Source: an uncultured Roseicyclus sp. (lineage in GTDB: Bacteria > Pseudomonadota > Alphaproteobacteria > Rhodobacterales > Rhodobacteraceae). Taken from it: a stretch of 64,000 nucleotides of DNA. The DNA is taken from assembly GCA_947489665.1 (NCBI GenBank), contig CANLEH010000001.1, positions 1,336,501 through 1,400,500 on the forward strand, read 5' to 3'. The notes under the pieces are model-generated. The model saw only the letters and a program-made list of their open reading frames with translations, was not told the origin of the DNA and made no database searches. The position numbers and the translations under genes were made by a program. Shown here piece by piece: positions 54,635 to 61,967 of the stretch (position 1 is the stretch's first letter; each line of letters opens with the position of its first letter).

Positions 54635-55165
54635 ATGACTGGTCTATTGGATGACGTCAAAGGTGACATCGGGTCGGCCCCTCGGTGCCGAACATGCGGC
54701 TCAGAACGGGTCGTCATCGATGCCTGGGCGTGTTGGAACCCAGAGTTTGGGCAGTGGGAATTGGAAACAACTTTTGACGACGCACACTGCTATCAATGTG
54801 AGGCTGAAACACAGCTTCTTTGGTCGAAGCCCGACCAGCCTCCTCAGGGGCGCATTCGGGAGCTTAATGATTGCTTCCGGTGTGAGGGCAAAGGACGCGG
54901 GTCGGTCATGGTCACAAGTGGCGTTCAAGCTGCAGGTGCGGCGTTTGTGATCGCAGCCGTGAACGCAATACGCAGCTTCGATGACTTCTCAGACGACAAT
55001 GACCCGTGGGGCGAGCACGACTTTGGAGCCGTGGATGTTGATGGCCAGAAGGTGTTCTGGAAGATCGAGTATTACGATCCGTCGTTGCAGGCCGGGAGCG
55101 AAAACCCGGCCAATGAGGCATGCACGCATCGGGTCCTCACCATCATGCTCGCGTCAGAGCATTGA
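54635..55165 (+). CDS. DUF3768 protein with N-terminal zinc ribbon
   Basis: A 176-residue protein. The N-terminus has two Cys pairs (CRTCGS and CYQC) forming a probable zinc ribbon. The rest matches the DUF3768 pattern: IRELNDCFR, GVQAAGAAF, NDPWGEHDFGAVDVDG, WKIEYYD and the ending RVLTIMLASEH. DUF3768 genes are common on alphaproteobacterial plasmids and islands, with unknown function. ATG 54635 has AAGGAG six bases upstream, which decides the start. A hairpin terminator follows at 55179. Confidence 0.85.
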   Translation: MTGLLDDVKGDIGSAPRCRTCGSERVVIDAWACWNPEFGQWELETTFDDAHCYQCEAETQLLWSKPDQPPQGRIRELNDCFRCEGKGRGSVMVTSGVQAAGAAFVIAAVNAIRSFDDFSDDNDPWGEHDFGAVDVDGQKVFWKIEYYDPSLQAGSENPANEACTHRVLTIMLASEH

Positions 55166-55178
55166 TATCATCCACAAC

Positions 55179-55212
55179 AATACGCCGCCTGCTTTTAGGG
55201 TGGCGTATTTTG
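55179..55212 (+). terminator. Intrinsic terminator after the DUF3768 gene
   Basis: AATACGCC (55179-55186) pairs with GGCGTATT (55202-55209), with further CC/GG pairs inside, followed by T residues. The 30 bases from 55164 (GATATCATC to GCCTGCT) match 58921-58950 at 25 positions, so a sister copy of this terminator lies beyond the cargo genes. Confidence 0.75.
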
Positions 55213-55350
55213 ATGAGACCAATTGGTTTACAGACTATTTCGGAAACCCCTGAAATCTCATTCCATCCTCCATTGCTTTGCCCAAATTTGAACATCCGGT
55301 GCATCTTAGAGGTTGTCTATCCCTTGGTCAGCGAAACTAGGGGTGTGACC

Positions 55351-57708
55351 ATGACGGTATATCAGATTGACACAGTTGAATCGACGGGTGTCTTTTCTTC
55401 TGACGGCCATTTCAACGTGAATGTTTTGCCTGGTGCAAACACAGGCGAGACCCCTTGGGGAGGGAATGATGGCAATCCGCTTGGCGCCCCGACGGAGGAG
55501 ACGCTCAATGCCCTTTCTGAGTTTCGGGTGGAGTATACCAGATTTCCGGCGGGCCAAGAGAAAGAAGTCTTCGCCAACCATGGCATCATAGACAATGGAC
55601 AGTTGAGTGAATTTCTTGACGAATACCTTTCGTTTGCGCACGAGAACGGCATCAAGGTAAGCTTGGTTATTCCAGTTGAAACGCTCGAACCTTACGGCGG
55701 CGTTGGCGCTGCGGAGCTTTACGATCAACTGGCAACGATGTCCCAACTGATTGGTGAGCAGTATCCCGGCACGGTAGCTTCATATGAACTCGGCAATGAG
55801 TACTGGATAAATAGAGATCCAGGCGATGAGACGCGCGAAGTAGACTATGGTGCCGGAGCCGCACAAGCGGCAGTCGCCCTCAAGTCTGGCATGGATGTTT
55901 CGGGCGACCATCCGGCAATTCTGATCCAAGCCTGTGGAAACCTTGGGGGAAGCTACGGGAACGATATTGGCACAGCAAACGCAGCTATTCAGGACGCTTT
56001 TGATCTGGTTGCAGACCCGCATGGCTTGATCGACGGTGTCGTAAGAAATTTCTACTGGCGAGATTCTGACCAAGGTAGCTTCGACGACGACAGCGGAATC
56101 TTTGGAGAGGATCGTGGGCTCGGTGAGAATTTGGACGGAGGCGAAGCGGCAAACTGGGAGGATTGGGCGGGAACAGAGCTTTTGCGAGTCGTCGGAGAGT
56201 TCAACATCAACCGCAACATGGCCCTAAGAGGTGATGAGGTCGATATCGGCATCCATGGAGCATCCTTTATCCTGGAACACTATACAAACCTGGTTGAAGC
56301 CGACGTCGATTTCTCGTTCGCTTGGCCGATCATTCACAGTACCCAGAACGCGTATCTCAACCGCCATGAAGATATAGTTACCGAAACGGTTAATGGATAC
56401 GATGTGGTGGTGAACTCCACACGCGCTGCGATGTTCGACATTCTTGGCGAGGTAACAATTGGCCTGGAGCTCTTGGACACTGATTGGACGACGCCTGAGG
56501 GCACAGAGGACCTTGAGCTTACCGTTTTCAGCAATCTGTTGCAGCCCGAAGAGCTGCAGCAAAGAAGCGAGATCTTTATCAGCTCCAGAACCTCGGACGC
56601 TGGCCTCTTCACGATCGATCTTTCTTCAGTCGTACCAGGAGATGCTGAAGTCTTTGCGTACGTTGTTGGGTATGCGGAAACCGGAGGAAATCACCGCAAT
56701 GCCGAGCTTCGCCCAATTGATCTGAGTTCGGCCTGGAACAACGGCACTCTCGAAGTTTTTCTGAATCCTTATGAAGTTTTGCACATCACGACCGTTGAGC
56801 CGAGTACACTCCCTGAGGAAGGTTTCAATGATATCTTTGGCACATTGGCAGATGACTTTTTACTTGGCCTCGAAGGCGCAGATTCGATTTCTGGAGAAGA
56901 TGGAGACGATGTACTGATTGGTGAAGGTGGCAATGATTTCATCCTCGGCGGCAACGGCAGCGATACCATTCTAGGCAGTGCAGGAGACGATCGCATTCAA
57001 GGCGATCAGGGAGCGGATGTGCTCGACGGAGGAGAGGGCAACGACACAATGATCGGTGGCGAAGGTGCTGACACAATGCTTGGGTATGCTGGTAACGATG
57101 AGTTGGACGGGGGTACAGGCCAGGACTTTTTGGTCGGTGGTATTGGCGAAGACACGATTCGTGGTGGGAATGGTGACGACCGAATTCACGGCCAAGAGGA
57201 CAACGATGTTCTCCTGGGAGGTGCCGGAAACGATACAATCTTCGGCGACAACGGGTTTGATTTTCTCGAAGGTGATGCTGGCCAGGATTTGTTGATTGGT
57301 GGTGGGAACAGCGACACTTTGCACGGAGGAGACGGCGCCGATGAACTGATCGGTGATTGGGGCTTTGACTCGTTGGATGGTGGTGAAGGAAGCGATACTC
57401 TCAATGGCGGTTCTGGTGCCGACGTGTTGACTGGTGGCCTCGGAGAAGATCTCTTCTACTTCGACAATTTCGATGATCGCCTCGACCGCGTGACAGATTT
57501 CGAAATCGGTGAAGATCTGCTCGTGTTCAATACTAGTGGATTTGGTGGGGAATTCGAAGGCGTGAGCTTTATTGCCTATGACGGGGGCGACTCAACTATC
57601 GTACGGTTCCGCGGTGCAGATGGTACGGTAGACAAGTCGCTTGGCGGAATTGTTTTGGATGGAGTAGACCACAATAGCATCGGAGTGAGTGATCTTTTCA
57701 TCTTCTGA
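55351..57708 (+). CDS. RTX-repeat secreted protein with glycosidase-like head
   Basis: A 785-residue protein without a classical signal peptide. Residues about 20-350 resemble a clan A (TIM-barrel) glycoside hydrolase: the putative acid/base Glu is in SYELGNEYW and a candidate nucleophile Glu in VVGEFNINRN. From about 500 to 700 run more than a dozen glycine/aspartate nonapeptides (GGxGxDxLx type) that bind calcium. The end carries the RTX C-terminal region with hydrophobic IGVSDLFIF. RTX proteins leave by a type I secretion system through a C-terminal signal; none is encoded here. The start at ATG 55351 has AGGGGTG upstream. The substrate is unknown. Confidence 0.83.
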   Translation: MTVYQIDTVESTGVFSSDGHFNVNVLPGANTGETPWGGNDGNPLGAPTEETLNALSEFRVEYTRFPAGQEKEVFANHGIIDNGQLSEFLDEYLSFAHENGIKVSLVIPVETLEPYGGVGAAELYDQLATMSQLIGEQYPGTVASYELGNEYWINRDPGDETREVDYGAGAAQAAVALKSGMDVSGDHPAILIQACGNLGGSYGNDIGTANAAIQDAFDLVADPHGLIDGVVRNFYWRDSDQGSFDDDSGIFGEDRGLGENLDGGEAANWEDWAGTELLRVVGEFNINRNMALRGDEVDIGIHGASFILEHYTNLVEADVDFSFAWPIIHSTQNAYLNRHEDIVTETVNGYDVVVNSTRAAMFDILGEVTIGLELLDTDWTTPEGTEDLELTVFSNLLQPEELQQRSEIFISSRTSDAGLFTIDLSSVVPGDAEVFAYVVGYAETGGNHRNAELRPIDLSSAWNNGTLEVFLNPYEVLHITTVEPSTLPEEGFNDIFGTLADDFLLGLEGADSISGEDGDDVLIGEGGNDFILGGNGSDTILGSAGDDRIQGDQGADVLDGGEGNDTMIGGEGADTMLGYAGNDELDGGTGQDFLVGGIGEDTIRGGNGDDRIHGQEDNDVLLGGAGNDTIFGDNGFDFLEGDAGQDLLIGGGNSDTLHGGDGADELIGDWGFDSLDGGEGSDTLNGGSGADVLTGGLGEDLFYFDNFDDRLDRVTDFEIGEDLLVFNTSGFGGEFEGVSFIAYDGGDSTIVRFRGADGTVDKSLGGIVLDGVDHNSIGVSDLFIF

Positions 57709-57829
57709 AAGTCGTTGCCAACCTCTGCCGTCGCGGTGGATCTTGAACACTGTGTTGCGAACTCGATCAGTCAGTCGATGAACTTCTGCTGAGAACTTGA
57801 TACTCTTGGCTAGACATACAGCAGCAGGA

Positions 57830-58495
57830 TCAGGTGTCGGTGCTGGGGCTTCGTTTAAGCGAGAGCATTTTCTCCAAGTGATCCATGGATGCGTCCAAGA
57901 CGAACGGCAAAACATCCGAAGCAAAGTCGGAGCCCTCAGTCGTCAGTCTCGCAAAGAATCGGAGTTTGGCAATCAGCCCATTCGGGGTTTTCGGGACAAT
58001 TCCGGCGATCTCGACCTCCAATTCTTCTAATTGAAAAAGGTAGTTATGAATACGCAGCTCGGATAACTCAAGCTGCTCGCATTCATTTTCGCTGATGCCT
58101 AGCGGTGAAACCTGAGGTCTGTCAGTTTCGAGAGCTTGAAGATTGCCGGCCGACGAGCCACCCGGTAGTTCGTTGTTCGGGACGGGCGAAACAAAGACCA
58201 CATTCTGTCGTAGAGAGATACTCGCCTCGTTATTATTGGGATACACCACATCAGCCTCTGGAGCGGAGTGTCTGCTATCGCCTCCCGCGTGACTTCGAAA
58301 GGCACGCGATCGACGTTCAACTATGTGTGCGTAAGCACCGGTAACTTTCCTAGTTTCTTCTTCATACTGCAGCCTGAGGGCCGCATGCTCATTGATCAAA
58401 TCGCAAACGAGCTCCTGTCCATGTTCGTTTGCAAGAGGAGGCCATGTGGCATTTGCCGCTTGCTGCAGTCCGTCGTTCCAAGTTGTCATGTTCAT
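57830..58495 (-). CDS. Hypothetical protein, cargo gene
   Basis: A 221-residue product that I do not recognise. The N-terminal about 65 residues (WNDGLQQAANATWPPLANEHG, LINEHAALRLQYEEETRKV) look helical, a Ser/Asn-rich linker follows, and the C-terminal about 90 residues are again helical (ECEQLELSELRIHNYLFQLEELEVEIAG). AGGTGGGT precedes the ATG at 58495. It faces the RTX gene convergently, with about 120 bases between them. Low G+C and lack of family suggest a recently acquired gene. Confidence 0.55.
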   Translation of the reverse strand: MNMTTWNDGLQQAANATWPPLANEHGQELVCDLINEHAALRLQYEEETRKVTGAYAHIVERRSRAFRSHAGGDSRHSAPEADVVYPNNNEASISLRQNVVFVSPVPNNELPGGSSAGNLQALETDRPQVSPLGISENECEQLELSELRIHNYLFQLEELEVEIAGIVPKTPNGLIAKLRFFARLTTEGSDFASDVLPFVLDASMDHLEKMLSLKRSPSTDT

Positions 58496-59311
58496 TACCC
58501 ACCTTTTTTTTGAAGTAGAGCAGCTTCGGTAAAAAAAACGTTAACACGGTTAGTCAAACCCATCGAAAAATGGTTCATTTCAGCGGGAAATCTCGAAGAG
58601 TGAAGATGGGTGGAAAACCTTAAGCCCCAAAGGCTTCGCACCAGCGGCCCTGCTGTTGCATATCAAAAAATGCAAAGACACCAGAGAGCCAAAGGCTCAT
58701 CTGGCGATCGCTTGCTACAGTTTCAGTTCCAGTAAGTTGATGAGTTTAGTGACTGCTCGATCACTTCTTAGCGTCGAAAACCCTAATTTAGAGCTAACGT
58801 TTCGTACAAACATTGCGTGGCGGTGGCGAACTGAACCTTACCGTGCGTTTGTGTAACCGTTCCGCCAAGCCAACTGCGAACGTGCGATTGTCTCCCGCAA
58901 GCCAAAGGTTTTTCGATTAAGATATCATCTAGAAAGATACGCTGCCTGCTAGTCAGGCGGCGTTTTCTGTATGCGGATGGTGCGCGTTTGTAAGAATTGG
59001 GGTGGTGAATACGTCATCGCCTCCAAGGCTTCGGTGGCCTGCTTCCGCAATTCCAAGGGCGGTTTAGATCGATATTGATCTGGGCCACTTCGCTATACTC
59101 CGCATGGCAGAGACGAACATCTAGCAGCTAAGTGTTCGTGTGGTGCCGGAACCTTCAAGGGGTCCGGTCTACCCGCACCCGCTGATTGCACGCGTGTGCA
59201 TCGCAGGCACTCGCGACCCAGTCACCGCATAATGGAGTGCTATGTCGTGACTGCTAGTCTCGCCTTGACGGGGCGATTAGACTGACCCTCTACCAGTTTA
59301 AGCATACGCAT
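58496..59311. other. Long gene-free stretch between cargo and Xre gene
   Basis: About 815 bases with no supported gene. It contains the promoter side of the 58495 gene and the hairpin terminator at 58939. Just before the Xre start lies an imperfect inverted repeat (TAGTCTCGCC... GGGCGATTAGACT, about 59252-59282) that could be an operator for the Xre protein. Confidence 0.5.
58939..58966 (+). terminator. Intrinsic terminator, sister of the one at 55179
   Basis: ACGCTGCCTG and CAGGCGGCGT form a 10-bp stem (one G-T pair) with a five-base loop, followed by four T. No plus-strand gene ends just upstream, so it looks like the surviving 3' end of a lost gene. Confidence 0.75.
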
Positions 59312-59656
59312 ATGAGTACACAGTTTGCCCTCGACCTGCGTCTAGCACGGCGCAAGGCAGGGTATACCCAAGGTGACGTGGCACACCTTTTAGGAAGCCA
59401 CCAATCTATCGTCTCTGATCTTGAGCACGGCAAGCTCCAACCGTCGCTTGGGCAGATCACAGACCTCTCGCTGATCTATGGTCGATCCTTTGAGAGCTTC
59501 TTTGGCCAGCTGATGGCGGAACGCCAGAAGCACCTCACACGGCAGCTGGAGTCGCTGCCGAATCTAGACAAAGAAACCGCGCATACCTTTAACCGTCCGG
59601 CCTCACTCGAGCGCCTGAAGCGTCGTCTGGCGCAAGCGTCCGACTATGGCAGCTAG
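59312..59656 (+). CDS. Xre-type helix-turn-helix regulator
   Basis: A 114-residue protein with an N-terminal Xre/Cro HTH (LRLARRKAGYTQGDVAHLLG, then HQSIVSDLEHGKLQPSL) and a helical, basic C-terminal half. It probably controls genes of the element. Its stop lies 11 bases inside the next gene, so the two are co-translated. An inverted repeat about 30 bases before the start may be its binding site. Confidence 0.88.
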   Translation: MSTQFALDLRLARRKAGYTQGDVAHLLGSHQSIVSDLEHGKLQPSLGQITDLSLIYGRSFESFFGQLMAERQKHLTRQLESLPNLDKETAHTFNRPASLERLKRRLAQASDYGS

Positions 59657-60128
59657 GGTGTTGGCGATCGCGGTCGCGTCTGGAAAGGCCAGCTTCGTGC
59701 TCCTCGACGGCGCACAGTTGTTGGACTGGGGCATAGCAACCAAGGCCGTGAAATCGGGCTCTGAGTTCGTGGGGTTTGTGCAAGATCTGATAAACGATCT
59801 CAAACCGGACGTGGTGGTGACAGAGAAGCTCAACAAGCAATGCCGGAAGGGGAGGACGGCGAGGTCGCTTATCCAATCGGTTGCAGAGCTCGCCAGCCAC
59901 AATCCGGTGCTGGATGTGTCGGTCGAGCGACCGCGCTTGTTCAAGACCAAATACGACGAAGCGAATTACCTCGTGGGCAAGTATCCCGAGCTGATGGGAT
60001 ATGCACCCAAACGCAAGCGGCGGCTCTTTGACTATGAACCGCGAGGCATGGTTCTTTTTGAAGCCGTTGCACTAGCCGAGGCGGTCATTAACGGGCCGCC
60101 GGAAGAGTTAGCGGCCGCCATGGGTTAG
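59646..60128 (+). CDS. RuvC-like (RNase H-fold) protein, degenerate
   Basis: A 160-residue protein whose layout follows RuvC-type resolvases: a first strand VLAIAVASGKASFVLLDG, then PDVVVTEKL with the second acidic residue and a helix RTARSLIQSVAELAS, and a last helix DYEPRGMVLFEAVALAEAV. The first catalytic Asp expected in strand one (GIDPG in RuvC) is replaced by Ala, so nuclease activity is doubtful. It overlaps the Xre gene and may be a DNA-binding or regulatory relative. Family assignment is tentative. Confidence 0.55.
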   Translation: MAARVLAIAVASGKASFVLLDGAQLLDWGIATKAVKSGSEFVGFVQDLINDLKPDVVVTEKLNKQCRKGRTARSLIQSVAELASHNPVLDVSVERPRLFKTKYDEANYLVGKYPELMGYAPKRKRRLFDYEPRGMVLFEAVALAEAVINGPPEELAAAMG

Positions 60129-60144
60129 AGTTCTTTCAACGAAG

Positions 60145-60179
60145 AGACCGCAAGCATCAGCGTGCGGTCTTTCTGTTTT
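60145..60179 (+). terminator. Intrinsic terminator after the RuvC-like gene
   Basis: AGACCGCA (60145-60152) and TGCGGTCT (60163-60170) form a perfect 8-bp stem, 17 bases after the stop codon, followed by TTCTGTTTTC. Confidence 0.85.
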
Positions 60180-60229
60180 CAGCAGGTCCTGTTCCGGGGA
60201 ATTGCTCCGTCGAGAAAATAGCGCTCTAG

Positions 60230-60544
60230 CTAGATCGCGAAGTCTTCTAGCGATTTCCCGGCCTCAAGACCTTCCTTGATCCATTTCGGTTGCCGTCCGC
60301 GCCCGGTCCAGGTGAGAGACGCATTCTCAGGATGGCGGTACTTAGCTGGACCCTGTGCATTTCCCGTTCTCTTTCCACCAACTAATTCTGAAAGCTTGAA
60401 GCCGTGTTTTTGAGCGACCTGTTCCAGTTCCACGAGCGCTTCCTCGCGTTTGCGAGCCGCGTAGTTTTCAATTGCTTTTTCGGTGTCTTTTTGCAGCTGC
60501 TTCAATTCCGCTACAGACATTTTGTCTAAGTTGGGCTGTGCCAT
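60230..60544 (-). CDS. H-NS family nucleoid-associated protein
   Basis: A 104-residue H-NS/HvrA-like protein. The N-terminal half is a helical oligomerisation region (SVAELKQLQKDTEKAIENYAARKREEALVE, split into two helices). The C-terminal DNA-binding motif is KYRHPENASLTWTGRGRQPKWI, the hallmark of the family. Element-borne H-NS proteins often silence A/T-rich cargo. It stands alone on the minus strand between a terminator and a divergent membrane-protein gene. Confidence 0.92.
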   Translation of the reverse strand: MAQPNLDKMSVAELKQLQKDTEKAIENYAARKREEALVELEQVAQKHGFKLSELVGGKRTGNAQGPAKYRHPENASLTWTGRGRQPKWIKEGLEAGKSLEDFAI

Positions 60545-60757
60545 TTGTTGTTCCTTCTTGTTGCAAACGTGGCACTAGCCGTTTCGGTGCCTGCTGGCAA
60601 TCTTGCCGAACGAATCTTCCTACGGAACGAGAAAGACCGCCAAAATTTGATCCATCGTTAGCGGAGCGTCAAAAGCGCATTGCTGGTGCGTAAGGGTTTT
60701 GACGCAATCGTCGGGTGTGCGGTTCAATTTCTCTGTGGGACATACGAGGGAAGTATC

Positions 60758-61408
60758 ATGAATCTCAAAACAACCAATTACGGCGCCGCTAGAGGGATCT
60801 TGGGGCTTTTCGAGAAGGTCAGCTGGGTCGTAATTGCGTTCGGCATACTCTTGGTTCTTGGCGCAGGTGCCGGCGCATCGCAGGCGTTCGCCATGCCCTT
60901 TGTCTTGGCAGCGCTGCCAGGCTTGTTCATTTGTCTTGTCGGCTTTGTCTGTCTCGTGCTCGTTCAGATGGTCAAAGCCAATGTGGATACGGCCGACTAC
61001 ACCTATCAGGTTTTGAGTGTGGCCCGAGACCAGCTCGAGGTCTCGCGCCAAGCCCTCCAGAAATCCGAGCAAGCTATCACCTACGCCGCCCGGCAAGCCA
61101 CGAGCACGACCGCAGCAGCGAGCGCGCAAGCCGAACCAGCGGAAGCGAACCAACAAGCCTCCTATGCGGCACGGCCTGAACCACCCCAAGCAACGGGTGA
61201 GGCTGCGATCCCCTCGTTCATGCGAAGTGATGCAGGGACTACTAGCGCCAACAAAATCACCAACTACCGTGGCGCGCAGATTGAGCGAACCATTCACGGC
61301 TATTCTGTTCGAAACAGGACATTTGCCACGCTGGAACTGGCGAAGAATGCAGTGGACGCCAAGCACCTCCAGGCATCGTTGGAGGACAGTCTGGGATCGG
61401 CCCGATGA
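60758..61408 (+). CDS. Membrane protein of the element, unknown function
   Basis: A 216-residue product. Two hydrophobic segments lie near residues 20-42 and 48-75. A coiled-coil-like stretch (YTYQVLSVARDQLEVSRQALQKSEQ) follows, then an Ala/Gln/Pro-rich linker, and a C-terminal domain of about 50 residues (YRGAQIERTIHGYSVRNRTFATLELAKNAVDA). ATG 60758 has GAGGGA upstream. I do not recognise a family; two helices plus a cytoplasmic tail would fit a transfer-apparatus accessory, but this is only a guess. Confidence 0.65.
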   Translation: MNLKTTNYGAARGILGLFEKVSWVVIAFGILLVLGAGAGASQAFAMPFVLAALPGLFICLVGFVCLVLVQMVKANVDTADYTYQVLSVARDQLEVSRQALQKSEQAITYAARQATSTTAAASAQAEPAEANQQASYAARPEPPQATGEAAIPSFMRSDAGTTSANKITNYRGAQIERTIHGYSVRNRTFATLELAKNAVDAKHLQASLEDSLGSAR

Positions 61409-61441
61409 CCCCCATACACACCCCCAACCTCTATGGGGGTC
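61407..61441 (+). terminator. Inverted repeat at the end of the membrane-protein gene
   Basis: GACCCCCAT (61407-61415) and ATGGGGGTC (61433-61441) pair perfectly over 9 bp around 17 bases; the left arm overlaps the stop codon. No T-run follows, so termination is possible but unproven. Confidence 0.45.
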
Positions 61442-61559
61442 CAGTAAGCGGGTGTGTAGGCGTTCATAGTGGAACATACTGGAACGCAAAACACGCTTTC
61501 GCCTCCGTGACATCTCTCCCTTGCGGTCGAGATACACAGCCGATGCCCCATACGACTGA

Positions 61560-61587
61560 GCCCAAAAGCCATTCCGCCCTTTTGGGC
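61560..61587. promoter_or_regulatory. Perfect 9-bp inverted repeat before the 61608 gene
   Basis: GCCCAAAAG (61560-61568) and CTTTTGGGC (61579-61587) are separated by ten bases and end 20 bases upstream of the next start codon. It could be an operator or a hairpin affecting translation of the two transfer genes that follow. Confidence 0.45.
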
Positions 61588-61607
61588 CGAGTGCGTGGTG
61601 ATCGCTG

Positions 61608-61967
61608 ATGAGAGTCTCCGTCTCTCATCACGCCATACGGAAGGGTTTTGTGCTTAAGAAAACCTACTACGAGGTCCATCTCGACGTGCACTTCAGCCAT
61701 GAAGAGATGCAGGTCATTCGCGAGCGAAGTCTCGCAAAGACAAAGCTCTTGGATCGGCGTCCGGCGGATGCCCGCGTTGATGATCGCGACGAGAAGTTTG
61801 AGCTTAGCTTGGAAGATCTGATGCGGGCGCGATCGGATCGGTTTTTGTGTGCCACACCGTCGGCCGCCAAAATCTATGAAGAGCAGCTCCTCGCGGCACT
61901 CGCACAGGTCAAACTCTGGATTGGTGACAATGCGGAGGTCGCCGGTCGCACCGTGGTTGAGTTCTAA
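61608..61967 (+). CDS. Hypothetical protein co-translated with the large ATPase
   Basis: A 119-residue soluble protein (HHAIRKGFVLKKTYYEVHLDVHFSHEEMQVI; LSLEDLMRARSDRFLCATP). I do not recognise the family. Its stop overlaps the ATG of the downstream ATPase by one base (TAATG), so the two are made together and may interact. No membrane segment or metal motif is seen. Confidence 0.7.
   Translation: MRVSVSHHAIRKGFVLKKTYYEVHLDVHFSHEEMQVIRERSLAKTKLLDRRPADARVDDRDEKFELSLEDLMRARSDRFLCATPSAAKIYEEQLLAALAQVKLWIGDNAEVAGRTVVEF

Noticed and set aside
58656-58856. 66-codon open frame in the gene-free stretch
   Set aside because: No ribosome site, no family resemblance, and no conserved pattern visible.
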